64,000 nt of DNA, taken from assembly GCA_002813105.2 (NCBI GenBank), contig CP017966.2:916745-980744 (forward strand), written 5' to 3'. The notes below the pieces were generated by a model that was not told the DNA's origin, searched no databases, and saw nothing but the letters and a program-made list of their open reading frames with translations. This document shows positions 52,016 to 60,763 of the stretch, piece by piece. This DNA comes from Methanosarcinales archaeon Met12. Its GTDB lineage: Archaea > Halobacteriota > UBA148 > JAJOKI01. How positions within the stretch are numbered: the stretch's first letter is position 1; every line of letters begins with the position of its first letter. The translations under genes were made by a program, and so were the position numbers.

Positions 52016-53188
52016 ATGCGGGACGTTGCAATAATTGGGATAGGCTGTACGCATTTCGGCGAAATGTGGGAGAGGTCGTTTAGAGATATGTTCGTCGAGG
52101 CCGGTTCTAACGCTTTAGCCGATGTGGCCATTCATGGCGAAGAGATCGATGCACTATACGTTGGAAATATGAGCGCTGGCAGGTTCATCGATCAAGAGCA
52201 TATCGGCGCCTTGATAGTCGATTACGCAGGGCTGGCAGGCTCATTGCATATCCCCAGTACGCGGGTAGAGGCCGCATGTGCATCCGGTGGACTTGCTCTG
52301 CGGCAGGCATTTCTTGCAGTTGCCTCGGGCCACCATGATATCGTGGTGGCGGCTGGTGTTGAAAAGATGACCGATGTTGGAACTGAGACGACGATCGACA
52401 CGCTCGCTTCTGCCGCTGATAGGGAGTGGGAGGTTTTCATGGGTGCTACGTTTCCTGGATTATATGCCATGATTGCACGCTTACATATGCATAAATATGG
52501 TACCACTCGGGAGCAACTGGCACAGGTAGCGGTTAAAAATCATCACAATGCAACGATGAATCCCAAGGCACAGTACAAAAACGAGATATCGATATCAGCC
52601 GTTTTGAACTCCGCAATGATAGCGGATCCACTTAGGGTATATGATTGTTCGCCGATCACCGATGGTGCTGCCGCCATAGTACTTGCGCCAGCGGAGGTCG
52701 CACGTCAGTTCACTGACACTCCTGTGTACGTAAGTGCTTCGGCGCAGGCAAGCGATACCATCGCACTCCATGATAGGCGAGATATCACCACCCTTGATGC
52801 GACCGTACATGCCACTAAATGGGCGTATAAGAAAGCAGGCATAGGGCCAGAAGATATCCACCTGGCAGAAGTTCACGACTGTTTTACTATCGCTGAGGTC
52901 TGTGCAATCGAAGATCTTGGTTTCGTCAAAAAGGGCGAGGGTGGTCCTGCCACCGAAGAAGGTATGACTGCACTGGATGGCAAGATACCGATAAACCCAA
53001 GTGGCGGCTTAAAAGCCTGTGGACATCCAGTTGGTGCAACGGGCATAAAACAAGCAGTGGAAATCGTCTCACAGCTTCGGGGAGAGGCAGGAAAACGACA
53101 AGTGGCTAAAGCAGAGATAGGTTTGACCCATAATGTCGGAGGGACAGGTGGAACGACAATAGTCCATATACTGAGCATTAATAGGTGA
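52016..53188 (+). CDS. Acetyl-CoA acetyltransferase (thiolase)
   Basis: This enzyme makes acetoacetyl-CoA from two acetyl-CoA. The 390-aa protein has the active-site Cys in [17 protein letters not shown], the catalytic region [18 protein letters not shown] and the C-terminal [17 protein letters not shown]. It is of the archaeal SCP-x-like thiolase type. It sits 4 nt from mvaS and 4 nt from the DUF35 gene, the typical three-gene unit. Confidence 0.95.
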   Translation: MRDVAIIGIGCTHFGEMWERSFRDMFVEAGSNALADVAIHGEEIDALYVGNMSAGRFIDQEHIGALIVDYAGLAGSLHIPSTRVEAACASGGLALRQAFLAVASGHHDIVVAAGVEKMTDVGTETTIDTLASAADREWEVFMGATFPGLYAMIARLHMHKYGTTREQLAQVAVKNHHNATMNPKAQYKNEISISAVLNSAMIADPLRVYDCSPITDGAAAIVLAPAEVARQFTDTPVYVSASAQASDTIALHDRRDITTLDATVHATKWAYKKAGIGPEDIHLAEVHDCFTIAEVCAIEDLGFVKKGEGGPATEEGMTALDGKIPINPSGGLKACGHPVGATGIKQAVEIVSQLRGEAGKRQVAKAEIGLTHNVGGTGGTTIVHILSINR

Positions 53189-53192
53189 TAAC

Positions 53193-53591
53193 ATGACAGT
53201 GCCAAGATTCTGGAGACACATATCGGCGAGATATAATTTAATTGGAACGCGGTGTAACAGTTGTGGGGAATGTTATTTCCCTCCGAGGACCACCTGTCCA
53301 GTATGCAGAAGAGATGGGAAAATCACAGAATACAGGTTCAAAGGAACTGGAGAAGTAGTCACATATACGGTGATATATTCGGCATCTGACAGTTTCAACA
53401 AGCAAACACCATACGTGCTTGCCATAATCAAATTGGAGGAGGGGCCACGATTGACAGGGCAGGTAATATGTGGCCCCGAAGAAATCCAGATTGGCATGAA
53501 AGTACGGTCTGTTTTCCGGAAGTTGGGGGAAGACGGTCCCGAAGGCATCATATATTATGGCACCAAATTCATACCAGCGGGCGTGTCTTAG
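53193..53591 (+). CDS. DUF35 OB-fold acyl-CoA carrier protein
   Basis: This 132-aa protein has a rubredoxin-like zinc ribbon (CNSCGECYFPPRTTCPVCRRDG) and an OB fold (YRFKGTGEVVTYTVIYSASDSF). In the archaeal thiolase/HMG-CoA synthase complex the DUF35 subunit bridges the two enzymes and forms the shared CoA pocket. It lies between thiolase and HMG-CoA reductase. Confidence 0.92.
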   Translation: MTVPRFWRHISARYNLIGTRCNSCGECYFPPRTTCPVCRRDGKITEYRFKGTGEVVTYTVIYSASDSFNKQTPYVLAIIKLEEGPRLTGQVICGPEEIQIGMKVRSVFRKLGEDGPEGIIYYGTKFIPAGVS

Positions 53592-53592
53592 A

Positions 53593-54870
53593 ATGAATAA
53601 AACCTCGAGGATTCCTGGTTTCTATAAGCTAAACTCTAAAAAAAGGAGAGAGAAGGTCAAAGAGTTTGCTGCCCTGGATGATATATCTCTAAAAAGCATC
53701 AGCAAAACCGGGGCACTGGAATTGGATAAAGTGGACAATATGATCGAGAATGCAATCGGCGTAATGGAAGTGCCTCTTGGAGTTGCTACGAACTTCTTGA
53801 TCAATGACAGGGACTATTTGATACCGATGGCAACCGAGGAGCCTTCTGTCATCGCAGCCGCCAGCAATGCCGCTAAAATAGCAAGACATAACGGGGGCTT
53901 CACAGCAAGTACAACAGAGCCGATAATGATAGGGCAGATTCAAATGATGTGCGAAGACCCATGCGCCGCAAGGCAGGCTATTCTAAGTGCAAAAGGAGAT
54001 ATCCTAACGCTGGCAAACGAGCAGAATCCGACATTGGTAAAATTTGGCGGCGGGGCTAAAGATGTAGAAGTACGAATCATCGAAACTTCAATGGGTCCGA
54101 TGGTGATTGCTCATTTACTTGTCGATTGTCGTGATGCAATGGGGGCAAATGCGGTCAATACGATGGCAGAGGCAGTGACACCCCTGATTGAAGAGGTTAC
54201 TTCTGGCAAGGCATATCTCAGGATTATTTCCAACCTGGCAGTTAAGAGGATGGCTAAAGCGCAGGCGACCTTCTCCAAGGATGCACTGGGTGGAAAAGAT
54301 GTCGTCGATGGAATAATTGTGGCGCAGAAATTCGCAGAATCCGATGCATACAGAGCTGCGACGCATAACAAGGGCGTAATGAATGGAATTTCTGCTGTGG
54401 CTTTAGCCACTGGCAATGATACGAGAGCCGTCGAATCGGGTGCGCACGCATATGCGGCAATATCGGGGAGATATAAGCCCCTGACGAACTATGAGAAGGA
54501 CGGGAATGGGGATTTAGTAGGGACAGTCGAGCTGCCAATTGCGGTCGGCACGGTCGGTGGTGCCACCAGAGTTCATCCGACGGCAATGGCTAACCTAAAG
54601 ATTTTGGGGGTGAAAACCGCATCGGAACTGGCGCAGGTGATGGCATCGGTTGGCCTGGCACAAAACCTCGCTGCGCTTCGCGCTTTGGCGACGGAGGGAA
54701 TACAGAAAGGGCACATGTCCCTGCATGCAAAAAACATTGCAATTATGGCAGGTGCGACTGGCGACATGGTGGATAAGATTGCAGATGCTCTGGTCGAAGA
54801 GGGAAGAATACGATTGGACCGAGCCAAAGAGCTTCTGGAAAACTGCGAGGGGGAATATGAGAAGGGATAA
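53593..54870 (+). CDS. hmgA: Hydroxymethylglutaryl-CoA reductase (NADPH)
   Basis: This class I enzyme reduces HMG-CoA to mevalonate. The 425-aa protein has IENAIGVMEVPLGVA, the substrate loop DCRDAMGANAVNTM and the nucleotide/catalytic region GTVGGATRVHPTAMANLKI. The start is ATG at 53593, 1 nt after the previous stop. The longer in-frame start at 53557 lies inside the DUF35 gene and is not used. It is overlapped by panB (14 nt). Confidence 0.95.
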   Translation: MNKTSRIPGFYKLNSKKRREKVKEFAALDDISLKSISKTGALELDKVDNMIENAIGVMEVPLGVATNFLINDRDYLIPMATEEPSVIAAASNAAKIARHNGGFTASTTEPIMIGQIQMMCEDPCAARQAILSAKGDILTLANEQNPTLVKFGGGAKDVEVRIIETSMGPMVIAHLLVDCRDAMGANAVNTMAEAVTPLIEEVTSGKAYLRIISNLAVKRMAKAQATFSKDALGGKDVVDGIIVAQKFAESDAYRAATHNKGVMNGISAVALATGNDTRAVESGAHAYAAISGRYKPLTNYEKDGNGDLVGTVELPIAVGTVGGATRVHPTAMANLKILGVKTASELAQVMASVGLAQNLAALRALATEGIQKGHMSLHAKNIAIMAGATGDMVDKIADALVEEGRIRLDRAKELLENCEGEYEKG

Positions 54871-55654
54871 GGTCACCGTGCCAAAATTGATGGAAATGAA
54901 GAAATCCGGAAAGAAGATTACCATGCTCACCGCCTATGATTATTCTTTTGCAGAAATATTGGATGAAGCAGGCATCGATGTCTTGTTGGTAGGGGATTCC
55001 TTGGGAAATGTGGTCTTGGGCTATAAGAATACCCTTCCTGTGACGATGGAAGATGTTATCCATCACACGAAAGCGGTTTCCAGGGGCGTAAAGAACGCTT
55101 TAGTAGTCAGCGATATGCCCTTCATGTCATACTTTAGCAGAGAAGAGGCACTGAGAAATGCTGGCAGGTTGATTCGGGCAGGAGCGGAAGCCGTCAAACT
55201 AGAGGGTGGTTTGGCGTTTGAGGATAAAATCAGAGCGTTGACCGAAGTTGGCATCCCGGTCATGGGGCATGTTGGCTTGATGCCACAATCCATACACCAG
55301 ATGGGGGGCTATAAGGTTCAGGGCAAAACTCCAGAGGGGATGAAAAAGATATTGGATGATGCGAAAGCTGTTGAGGGTGCGGGAGCCTTCTCGATAGTAT
55401 TGGAGGGAATACCATCAGACATGGCAAAAAAAATCACCGAAGAACTAAAGATTTTGACAATCGGTATCGGCGCAGGAGCTCATTGCGATGGGCAGGTTCT
55501 CGTGACCCACGACCTCCTGGGATTCTATGATTCCACTTCAAAATTCGTGAAGAGGTATGCAAATCTGAGGAAGGTCATATTGGAGGCATCCAGAAAATAT
55601 AAAGAAGACGTGGAGGAAGGAGCGTTTCCCACCGATCGATATGGCTATTCATGA
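54857..55654 (+). CDS. panB: Ketopantoate hydroxymethyltransferase
   Basis: This enzyme makes ketopantoate for pantothenate/coenzyme A. The 265-aa TIM barrel has TMLTAYDYSFAEILDEAGIDVLLVGDSLGNVVLGY, the metal-ligand segment DMPFMSY, VMGHVGLMPQSIHQMGGYKVQG and GIGAGAHCDGQVLVTHD. The start ATG at 54857 has GAGGGGG upstream and overlaps hmgA. Its place at the end of the HMG-CoA operon couples CoA synthesis to isoprenoid formation. Confidence 0.95.
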   Translation: MRRDKVTVPKLMEMKKSGKKITMLTAYDYSFAEILDEAGIDVLLVGDSLGNVVLGYKNTLPVTMEDVIHHTKAVSRGVKNALVVSDMPFMSYFSREEALRNAGRLIRAGAEAVKLEGGLAFEDKIRALTEVGIPVMGHVGLMPQSIHQMGGYKVQGKTPEGMKKILDDAKAVEGAGAFSIVLEGIPSDMAKKITEELKILTIGIGAGAHCDGQVLVTHDLLGFYDSTSKFVKRYANLRKVILEASRKYKEDVEEGAFPTDRYGYS

Positions 55655-55749
55655 CGCGGTCACATATCTTAAATAATCTTTCTTAATCGTTATCTGTCAC
55701 CAAGCAAAATTTGGGCGAAGCGTTGCGAAGCACCGTAACCAGATACGCT

Positions 55750-55769
55750 CTGTTAGGCGAAGTGCGATT
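55750..55769. repeat. Left inverted repeat around the TIR gene
   Basis: This 20-nt arm, CTGTTAGGCGAAGTGCGATT, matches in reverse complement 56271-56290 in 18 of 20 bases. The arms delimit 541 bp containing only the TIR gene. The sequence 55655-55749 has GCGAAGC-type short repeats and no gene. Confidence 0.65.
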
Positions 55770-55777
55770 TCCTGTTC

Positions 55778-56251
55778 TCACTCTTTCCTTCCAAGCAGCC
55801 AAGCTAGAAAGATAAGTCCTACTATCCCCATAAGGACTGCTTGCTCATTTTCCTTCACTTTTTTAAGTTGTTGTAGATATCTAAGAAGCGTTGACAAGGC
55901 CTTCTCCGGGTTGTAAAAGTCAAAGGGGATATATTCTCTACCCTCTAACATAGCAAGACTCTGTTCTTGTATACCTGGTTGAACAAGAGGAATAATTCGC
56001 TTTCCACTAGCTTCTGCAAAGCCTATTTCTTGTTGAACATAAGAAGAAAATTGACTGTTATGGGTAAGCAAAACCACTAGAGTATCAGAGTCTCGGATAG
56101 CTCGTTTTAACTTATCAGCGATGAGCGTTCCCGGTTGATGATCATGTTCGTAAAGATAAACATCGATGCCAATATTTTTTGCATTGACAGTTATCCACTC
56201 AACCCAATCCCTATCTACGCTACTATGACTCAGGAAAATTTTATAAACCAT
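55778..56251 (-). CDS. TIR-domain protein with C-terminal membrane helix
   Basis: This 157-aa protein has the TIR fold: YKIFLSHSSVDRDWVEWI (strand A and BB-loop region), IDVYLYEHDHQPGT, DTLVVLLTHNSQFSSYVQQEIGFAEASGKRIIPLV with the catalytic glutamate in QQEIGFA, and a C-terminal helix (VLMGIVGLIFLAWLLG). TIR domains with this glutamate usually cleave NAD+ or make signalling nucleotides in anti-phage immunity. No sensor or effector partner lies beside it. It sits alone between inverted repeats, suggesting a laterally acquired module. Confidence 0.8.
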   Translation of the reverse strand: MVYKIFLSHSSVDRDWVEWITVNAKNIGIDVYLYEHDHQPGTLIADKLKRAIRDSDTLVVLLTHNSQFSSYVQQEIGFAEASGKRIIPLVQPGIQEQSLAMLEGREYIPFDFYNPEKALSTLLRYLQQLKKVKENEQAVLMGIVGLIFLAWLLGRKE

Positions 56252-56270
56252 TTACATTCCCCCTATTGCT

Positions 56271-56385
56271 ATTCGCATTTCGCCTAACAGGTTGTTTACG
56301 AACAAATAGTTCATTTGTAGTTGACGAGTAAAAGCCTTTCGCTTTGCTACTTCTGAGCGACTCAGGCGTGCGTTATGTTATATAG
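56271..56385. repeat. Right inverted repeat and adjoining hairpin chain (E4)
   Basis: The right arm 56271-56290 is followed by the hairpins ACAAAT-agttc-ATTTGT (56302-56318), AAAGC-ctttc-GCTTT (56331-56345) and CTGAG-cga-CTCAG (56353-56365), then GGCGTGCGTTATGT. The hairpins have the same small-loop build as E1-E3. The GCCTAAC/GTTAGGC arms resemble integron recombination-site boxes only superficially. Confidence 0.6.
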
Positions 56386-56405
56386 TCCCTGTAGCGATAT
56401 GACAA

Positions 56406-57200
56406 ATGGTAAGAGAGATGGACCACCCCTGTTTCGATGAAGACGCACATTTTCGCGTGGGCAGGATACATTTACCTGTCGCGCCACTGTGCAATATAAA
56501 ATGTCGATTCTGCGTACATGGCGTTTGTACGTCCAAGTGTGTTAGACCAGGCGCAACCTCTAAGATAATGACTCCGCAAGAGTCAATCATCGCTGTAGAA
56601 GAGGCGATTGTGGAAGACCCACAAATCAAGGTGGTTGGAATTGCCGGACCCGGGGATCCGCTGGTCAATGCACAAACGTTTGAAACGCTGGAGATTATCA
56701 AGGATCGTTTTTCACAGTTAATTACGTGTTTAAGCACCAATGGTCTATTGTTGCCCAACAAGATACGACAACTACATCAATTAGGTGTCGATTACGTGAC
56801 CGTGACGGTCAACGCATTCACGCCTCAGACGGCGGATAAGATATATGAGTGGTTATATCTCGATGGCAAAAAAACCAAGGACACGTCCATATTGCTGAGA
56901 GCTCAGCAGCTGGGCGTTCAACTTGCGCACGAGCTGGACATACCAATCAAAATAAACACGGTGCTGATACCGGGCGTGAATGAGCACGAGGTTGAAGAGA
57001 TAGCTCGATGGGGGTCCAAATATGCACTCGGTATGAACGTCATGCCGCTGATACCACGGGGTGAATTTGGATGGATGAAGAGGCCAACCTGCACTCAGAT
57101 GAATCGCGCCAGATTATCAGTCAGTAAACATATGCGGCTTTTCAAACACTGCAAACAGTGCAGGACTGATGCGGTAGGCGTGCCTGGTGAGATGTTATAA
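56406..57200 (+). CDS. NifB-like radical SAM protein
   Basis: This 264-aa protein begins MVREMDHPCFDEDAHFRVGR and has the radical SAM cluster motif CNIKCRFC, VVGIAGPGDPLVNAQTFETLEIIKDRF and the C-terminal cluster ligands FKHCKQCRTDAVG. These, and the HPCFxExAH start, are hallmarks of NifB, which builds the NifB-co core of the nitrogenase cofactor. The C-terminal NifX domain is absent, as usual in archaea. The usual 'DCxNESRPG' segment reads CTSKCVRPGA here. No nif genes are adjacent. It converges on pyrI (6-nt overlap). Confidence 0.75.
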   Translation: MVREMDHPCFDEDAHFRVGRIHLPVAPLCNIKCRFCVHGVCTSKCVRPGATSKIMTPQESIIAVEEAIVEDPQIKVVGIAGPGDPLVNAQTFETLEIIKDRFSQLITCLSTNGLLLPNKIRQLHQLGVDYVTVTVNAFTPQTADKIYEWLYLDGKKTKDTSILLRAQQLGVQLAHELDIPIKINTVLIPGVNEHEVEEIARWGSKYALGMNVMPLIPRGEFGWMKRPTCTQMNRARLSVSKHMRLFKHCKQCRTDAVGVPGEML

Positions 57201-57662
57201 AAGATGCTCCACGATATTCTCGGAGATTATGCGCTCACAGTAAATACAGCGCAGCTGTATGCCTGTCTTCTGTTTTTCGGTGGTGAATCTGGATACCACC
57301 GGCTCTATTGTATTTGAAATGCAATTTGGGTTGGCGCACCTCACAACACCCTCTATCTCGTCAGGGATGTCTACCTTATGCTTCCCTGCCACATTGTACT
57401 TGCGGATGATGTTGATAGAAGCAGACGGTGCAATCAATGCAATCTTGTCCACTTCACTGGGTTTTAATTCTCGTCCTTCGATCTTGACGATGTCTTTTGT
57501 GCCGATCGCCTTACTCGTGACGTTCATGACCACACTGACCACTTCCTCCGTCGTCCTGTTGATACCGAGAATTCGTAGCACGCTGAGCGCCTGCCCTGCC
57601 GTGATATGGTCTATGACCGTTCCATTTTGAATCGGGCGCACGTAAAGTCCATTCTTTTTCAT
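57195..57662 (-). CDS. pyrI: Aspartate carbamoyltransferase regulatory subunit
   Basis: This 155-aa allosteric subunit binds ATP/CTP and zinc. It has VRPIQNGTVIDHITAGQALSVLRIL, IALIAPSASINIIRKYNVAGKH and the zinc site CANPNCISN...CIYCERII. It overlaps pyrB by 4 nt. The normal order pyrB-pyrI is kept. Confidence 0.96.
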   Translation of the reverse strand: MKKNGLYVRPIQNGTVIDHITAGQALSVLRILGINRTTEEVVSVVMNVTSKAIGTKDIVKIEGRELKPSEVDKIALIAPSASINIIRKYNVAGKHKVDIPDEIEGVVRCANPNCISNTIEPVVSRFTTEKQKTGIQLRCIYCERIISENIVEHLL

Positions 57663-58588
57663 TGCGCATCACCCAGTACGAGGCGTAGTATCGCCATTCT
57701 CACCGGAATGCCATAGAACGCCTGTTTGAAATATCTGGCATGTTTAGTGTAATCTACGTCCTTGTCGATTTCATCCGCCTTCGGAAGCGGATGCATGATT
57801 ATCATATCTTCTTTGGCATTCCGCAACGTCTCGGTTGAAATGCGATATGTCCCCACCACTTCATGATATTCGCTGGGATCTGGAAAGCGCTCCTTTTGGA
57901 TTCTGGTGACATAGAGAACATCCATGTCGGAAATCACATCGGACAATTTTGCAGTTTCGACCACGTTTGCCCCTCGTTTCTTTAAATCATTCTTGATATC
58001 GAGCGGTATTCGAAGTTGTTCAGGGGAAACTAAATTTATCTCTGCGCCATACAGCGATAGCGCATATGCCAGCGAATGTACGGTTCTGCCGTATTTCAGG
58101 TCTCCTATAAGTGCAATACTCAGGTCTTCAAGATGTCCTTCTCGTCTGATGGTGTACAGGTCCAGCAGGGTCTGCGTAGGATGGTGTCCTGCACCATCTC
58201 CTGCGTTTATAATCGGAATATCGGATATCTCCGCTGCCATACGTGCGGCACCCTCTCTGGAATGCCTTAGCACAATGGCATCCGCATATCCTCCAATTAC
58301 CCGGAGCGTATCGGTAAGCGTCTCGCCTTTTGCTGCTGAACTGGCTTCTGTGGATACTATACTGATGACATCTCCGCCCAATCGCTTCATAGCGGTCTCA
58401 AAAGACAGTCTGGTTCTTGTGCTTGGCTCATAGAACAACGTCGCTAAAATCTTGCCTGCTAATAAGTCGGACCCCTTACCTTTACCGCGCGCAAACGGTT
58501 CGAGCGCCTCGGCTTTTTTTAATATGTAATCGATCTCCTCACGTGAGAAATCCTTCATTGAGATGATATGTCGCCCGGCAAATTTCAT
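57659..58588 (-). CDS. pyrB: Aspartate carbamoyltransferase catalytic subunit
   Basis: This enzyme makes carbamoyl-aspartate in pyrimidine synthesis. The 309-aa protein has the carbamoyl phosphate motif FYEPSTRTRLSFETAMKRLGG, GDGAGHHPTQTLLDLYTI and HPLPKADEIDKDVD. The start is ATG at 58586-58588 (MKFAGRH). The longer open frame upstream is hydrophobic and not family-like. An AT-rich TATATTATATT lies about 25 nt upstream, suggesting a leaderless message. Confidence 0.96.
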   Translation of the reverse strand: MKFAGRHIISMKDFSREEIDYILKKAEALEPFARGKGKGSDLLAGKILATLFYEPSTRTRLSFETAMKRLGGDVISIVSTEASSAAKGETLTDTLRVIGGYADAIVLRHSREGAARMAAEISDIPIINAGDGAGHHPTQTLLDLYTIRREGHLEDLSIALIGDLKYGRTVHSLAYALSLYGAEINLVSPEQLRIPLDIKNDLKKRGANVVETAKLSDVISDMDVLYVTRIQKERFPDPSEYHEVVGTYRISTETLRNAKEDMIIMHPLPKADEIDKDVDYTKHARYFKQAFYGIPVRMAILRLVLGDAQ

Positions 58589-58687
58589 CGAATTTAATAT
58601 AATATAAATCAGGCTTAAAATTATTGATAGGAGCAAATTTATATCATACCGTAATATCATATGCTATGCGTTTGAGGTAACATCGTC

Positions 58688-59995
58688 ATGAAAATATGGA
58701 CTTTGTCAATCATTTTGATGCTACTCCTGACATCGGGAATCGGTGGCGCCAGGTCATCAGAGAACATAGTATACGTCATCGAGATTGAAGGAATGATAAC
58801 CGCTGGCACGGCGCTTCACGTGGAGAACGGAATAGAAGATGCAGTGGACATGGGTGCGTCAGCGGTGCTGCTCCAGATAGACACTCCAGGTGGGCTTGTG
58901 GGCGCCACGATAGATATTATAAAAGCTATCGATAATTCGCCAATTCCCGTGATAACATACATACCGAGGGGGGGCATCGCCGCATCTGCCGGGACGTACA
59001 TCCTGCTTGCGGGCCATGTGGCAGCCATGTCGCCAGGAACCACGACGGGTGCTAGCATGCCAGTCATGGCAGACCCAGCAGGTGCGCCGGGACCAGCCGA
59101 CAACAAGACGATATCATACATGGCGGGGTTTATGAGAGGTATCGCCGAGAGAAGGGAAAGGCCGGTTGATGTCGCAGAGCGCTTTGTCACCGAGAATTTA
59201 GTACTAACCGCAAGCGAAGCGCTGGAGGCGGATGTTATCGATGTAATTGCAGATGATGTTCGCGGTCTGCTTGAGAAAGTCGACGGCATGACGACCATGG
59301 TGATGGGGGCGGAAACCCATCTGCAGACGGCAGATGCAGAGATATATGTGAGGGAGGAGAAGATTAGGGACCAGATCATCGATATACTCAGCAATCCGCA
59401 GGTAGTGTTTATACTGCTGTTAGTAGGCATATATGGAATAATATTTGGATTCAGTTCGCCTGGAACATATGTGCCAGAGGTGATAGGTGCGATATGCTTA
59501 ATCCTGGCGTTGTATGGTCTTGGAACATTTGACGTTAATATGTTTGGCATAATTCTGATAATAGCGGCGGTGATATTGTTTATCGCAGAAGTGCTCACGC
59601 CCACCCATGGTATTCTAACGGTGGGCGGCGTCGTTTGTCTCATACTCGGGGCATTCATGTTGCCACAAGAGCCTTTACTCGCGGAAGAATGGTTCAGAAC
59701 GTTCCAATTAATTGTGCTTGGAATGGCTGGCACCTCTGTAGCATTTTTCATATTCGGAGTTGGTGCCGTGATGAAAACGAGAAGGAAGAAACCAACGACA
59801 GGTATTGATGAATTGATCGAAAAGACAGCCAGAGCCGAGACGGACATCGACAAGGAGGGCAAGGTCAAGGTCAGGGGAGAGATATGGAATGCGAGGGCAG
59901 AAAACGGGGCGATAAAACAGGGAGAAACCGTAAAGATTATACGTGTGGAGGGGCTAACTCTTTTTGTTAGAAAAATAAATAAGGAGCGCGAATAA
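58688..59995 (+). CDS. NfeD-family membrane serine protease (ClpP class)
   Basis: This 435-aa protein has a signal peptide (MKIWTLSIILMLLLTSGIGGARSS), a ClpP-fold protease domain (IDTPGGLVGATIDIIKAI; IPRGGIAASAGTYILLAGHVAAMSPGTTTGA, nucleophile Ser in AASAGT), three or four membrane helices (about residues 235-360) and a C-terminal OB-fold NfeD domain (GKVKVRGEIWNARAENGAIKQGETVKIIRVEGLTLFV). In Pyrococcus the homologue cleaves the C-terminus of the stomatin encoded next to it; the same pairing is present here, with no gap between the genes. Confidence 0.93.
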   Translation: MKIWTLSIILMLLLTSGIGGARSSENIVYVIEIEGMITAGTALHVENGIEDAVDMGASAVLLQIDTPGGLVGATIDIIKAIDNSPIPVITYIPRGGIAASAGTYILLAGHVAAMSPGTTTGASMPVMADPAGAPGPADNKTISYMAGFMRGIAERRERPVDVAERFVTENLVLTASEALEADVIDVIADDVRGLLEKVDGMTTMVMGAETHLQTADAEIYVREEKIRDQIIDILSNPQVVFILLLVGIYGIIFGFSSPGTYVPEVIGAICLILALYGLGTFDVNMFGIILIIAAVILFIAEVLTPTHGILTVGGVVCLILGAFMLPQEPLLAEEWFRTFQLIVLGMAGTSVAFFIFGVGAVMKTRRKKPTTGIDELIEKTARAETDIDKEGKVKVRGEIWNARAENGAIKQGETVKIIRVEGLTLFVRKINKERE

Positions 59996-60751
59996 ATGGA
60001 ACTATTGATACTCGGAATGATTATAGTGGTGTTTATGATTTTATCGTCCGCGGTAAGAATTGTAAACGAATATGAACGTGGCGTGATATTTAGATTGGGA
60101 CGACTTGTCGGTGCCAGAGGACCTGGACTCTTTTTCATCATACCCATAATTGAGGAAATGAGGAGGGTGGACCTGAGAACGGTCGCCTTTGACGTGCCGC
60201 CGCAAGAGGTCATCACCAAGGATAATGTCACCACAAGGGTAAATGCCGTCGTGTATTACAGGGTGATGGACCCTGAGAAGGCAATCACCCAGGTAGAACA
60301 CTATCCTCTCGCAACGTCTCAAATGGCTCTAACGACGTTGAGGGGCGTGATAGGCCAGGCTGAATTAGATGAACTGCTATCAGAGAGAGTTAAATTGAAC
60401 AAGAAGATACAAGAAATCGTCGACGAAGCGACAGACCCATGGGGAATCAAAGTTTCCGCAGTCGAGATAAAAGACGTGGAGCTGCCAAAGGAGATGCAGA
60501 GGGCGATGGCATCCCAGGCAGAGGCGGAAAGGAATAGGCGAGCGCGAATCATTCACGCCGAGGGTGAGAAACAAGCCTCTCAAAAAATAGCAGAAGCAGC
60601 AGACATCCTGAGCAAACAAGAAGGCGGAATGTTCATACGTACCCTCCAAACGATAGCAGAGGCCACGACCGAAAAGGCGACCACGGTCGTGATTCCCTTG
60701 CCGATCGAACTTCTACAAGCTCTCGGATACTCCAAGAACAAGAAAAAGTGA
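59996..60751 (+). CDS. Stomatin-like SPFH protein
   Basis: This 251-aa membrane-anchored protein has an N-terminal helix, then the SPFH domain ([72 protein letters not shown]) and a coiled coil ([30 protein letters not shown]). It starts immediately after the nfeD stop. The hydrophobic C-terminal segment [16 protein letters not shown] is the expected cleavage target of the NfeD protease. Confidence 0.94.
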   Translation: MELLILGMIIVVFMILSSAVRIVNEYERGVIFRLGRLVGARGPGLFFIIPIIEEMRRVDLRTVAFDVPPQEVITKDNVTTRVNAVVYYRVMDPEKAITQVEHYPLATSQMALTTLRGVIGQAELDELLSERVKLNKKIQEIVDEATDPWGIKVSAVEIKDVELPKEMQRAMASQAEAERNRRARIIHAEGEKQASQKIAEAADILSKQEGGMFIRTLQTIAEATTEKATTVVIPLPIELLQALGYSKNKKK

Positions 60752-60763
60752 AAAGGGGAAGTT

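Noticed and set aside
56271-56385. Integron attC site
   Set aside because: GCCTAAC-like boxes are present, but the expected paired L boxes and unpaired bases could not be aligned, no integrase or second cassette is visible, and the TIR gene faces the wrong way. Kept only as a remark.
58589-58660. Hydrophobic N-terminal extension of PyrB
   Set aside because: The AT-rich promoter region translates by chance into Leu/Ile. PyrB families start at MKFAGRH-like sequences.
58816-60234. 472-aa minus-strand ORF opposite NfeD and stomatin
   Set aside because: Antisense shadow of two well-recognised genes with protein family motifs; Ser/Ile/Thr-rich low-quality composition.
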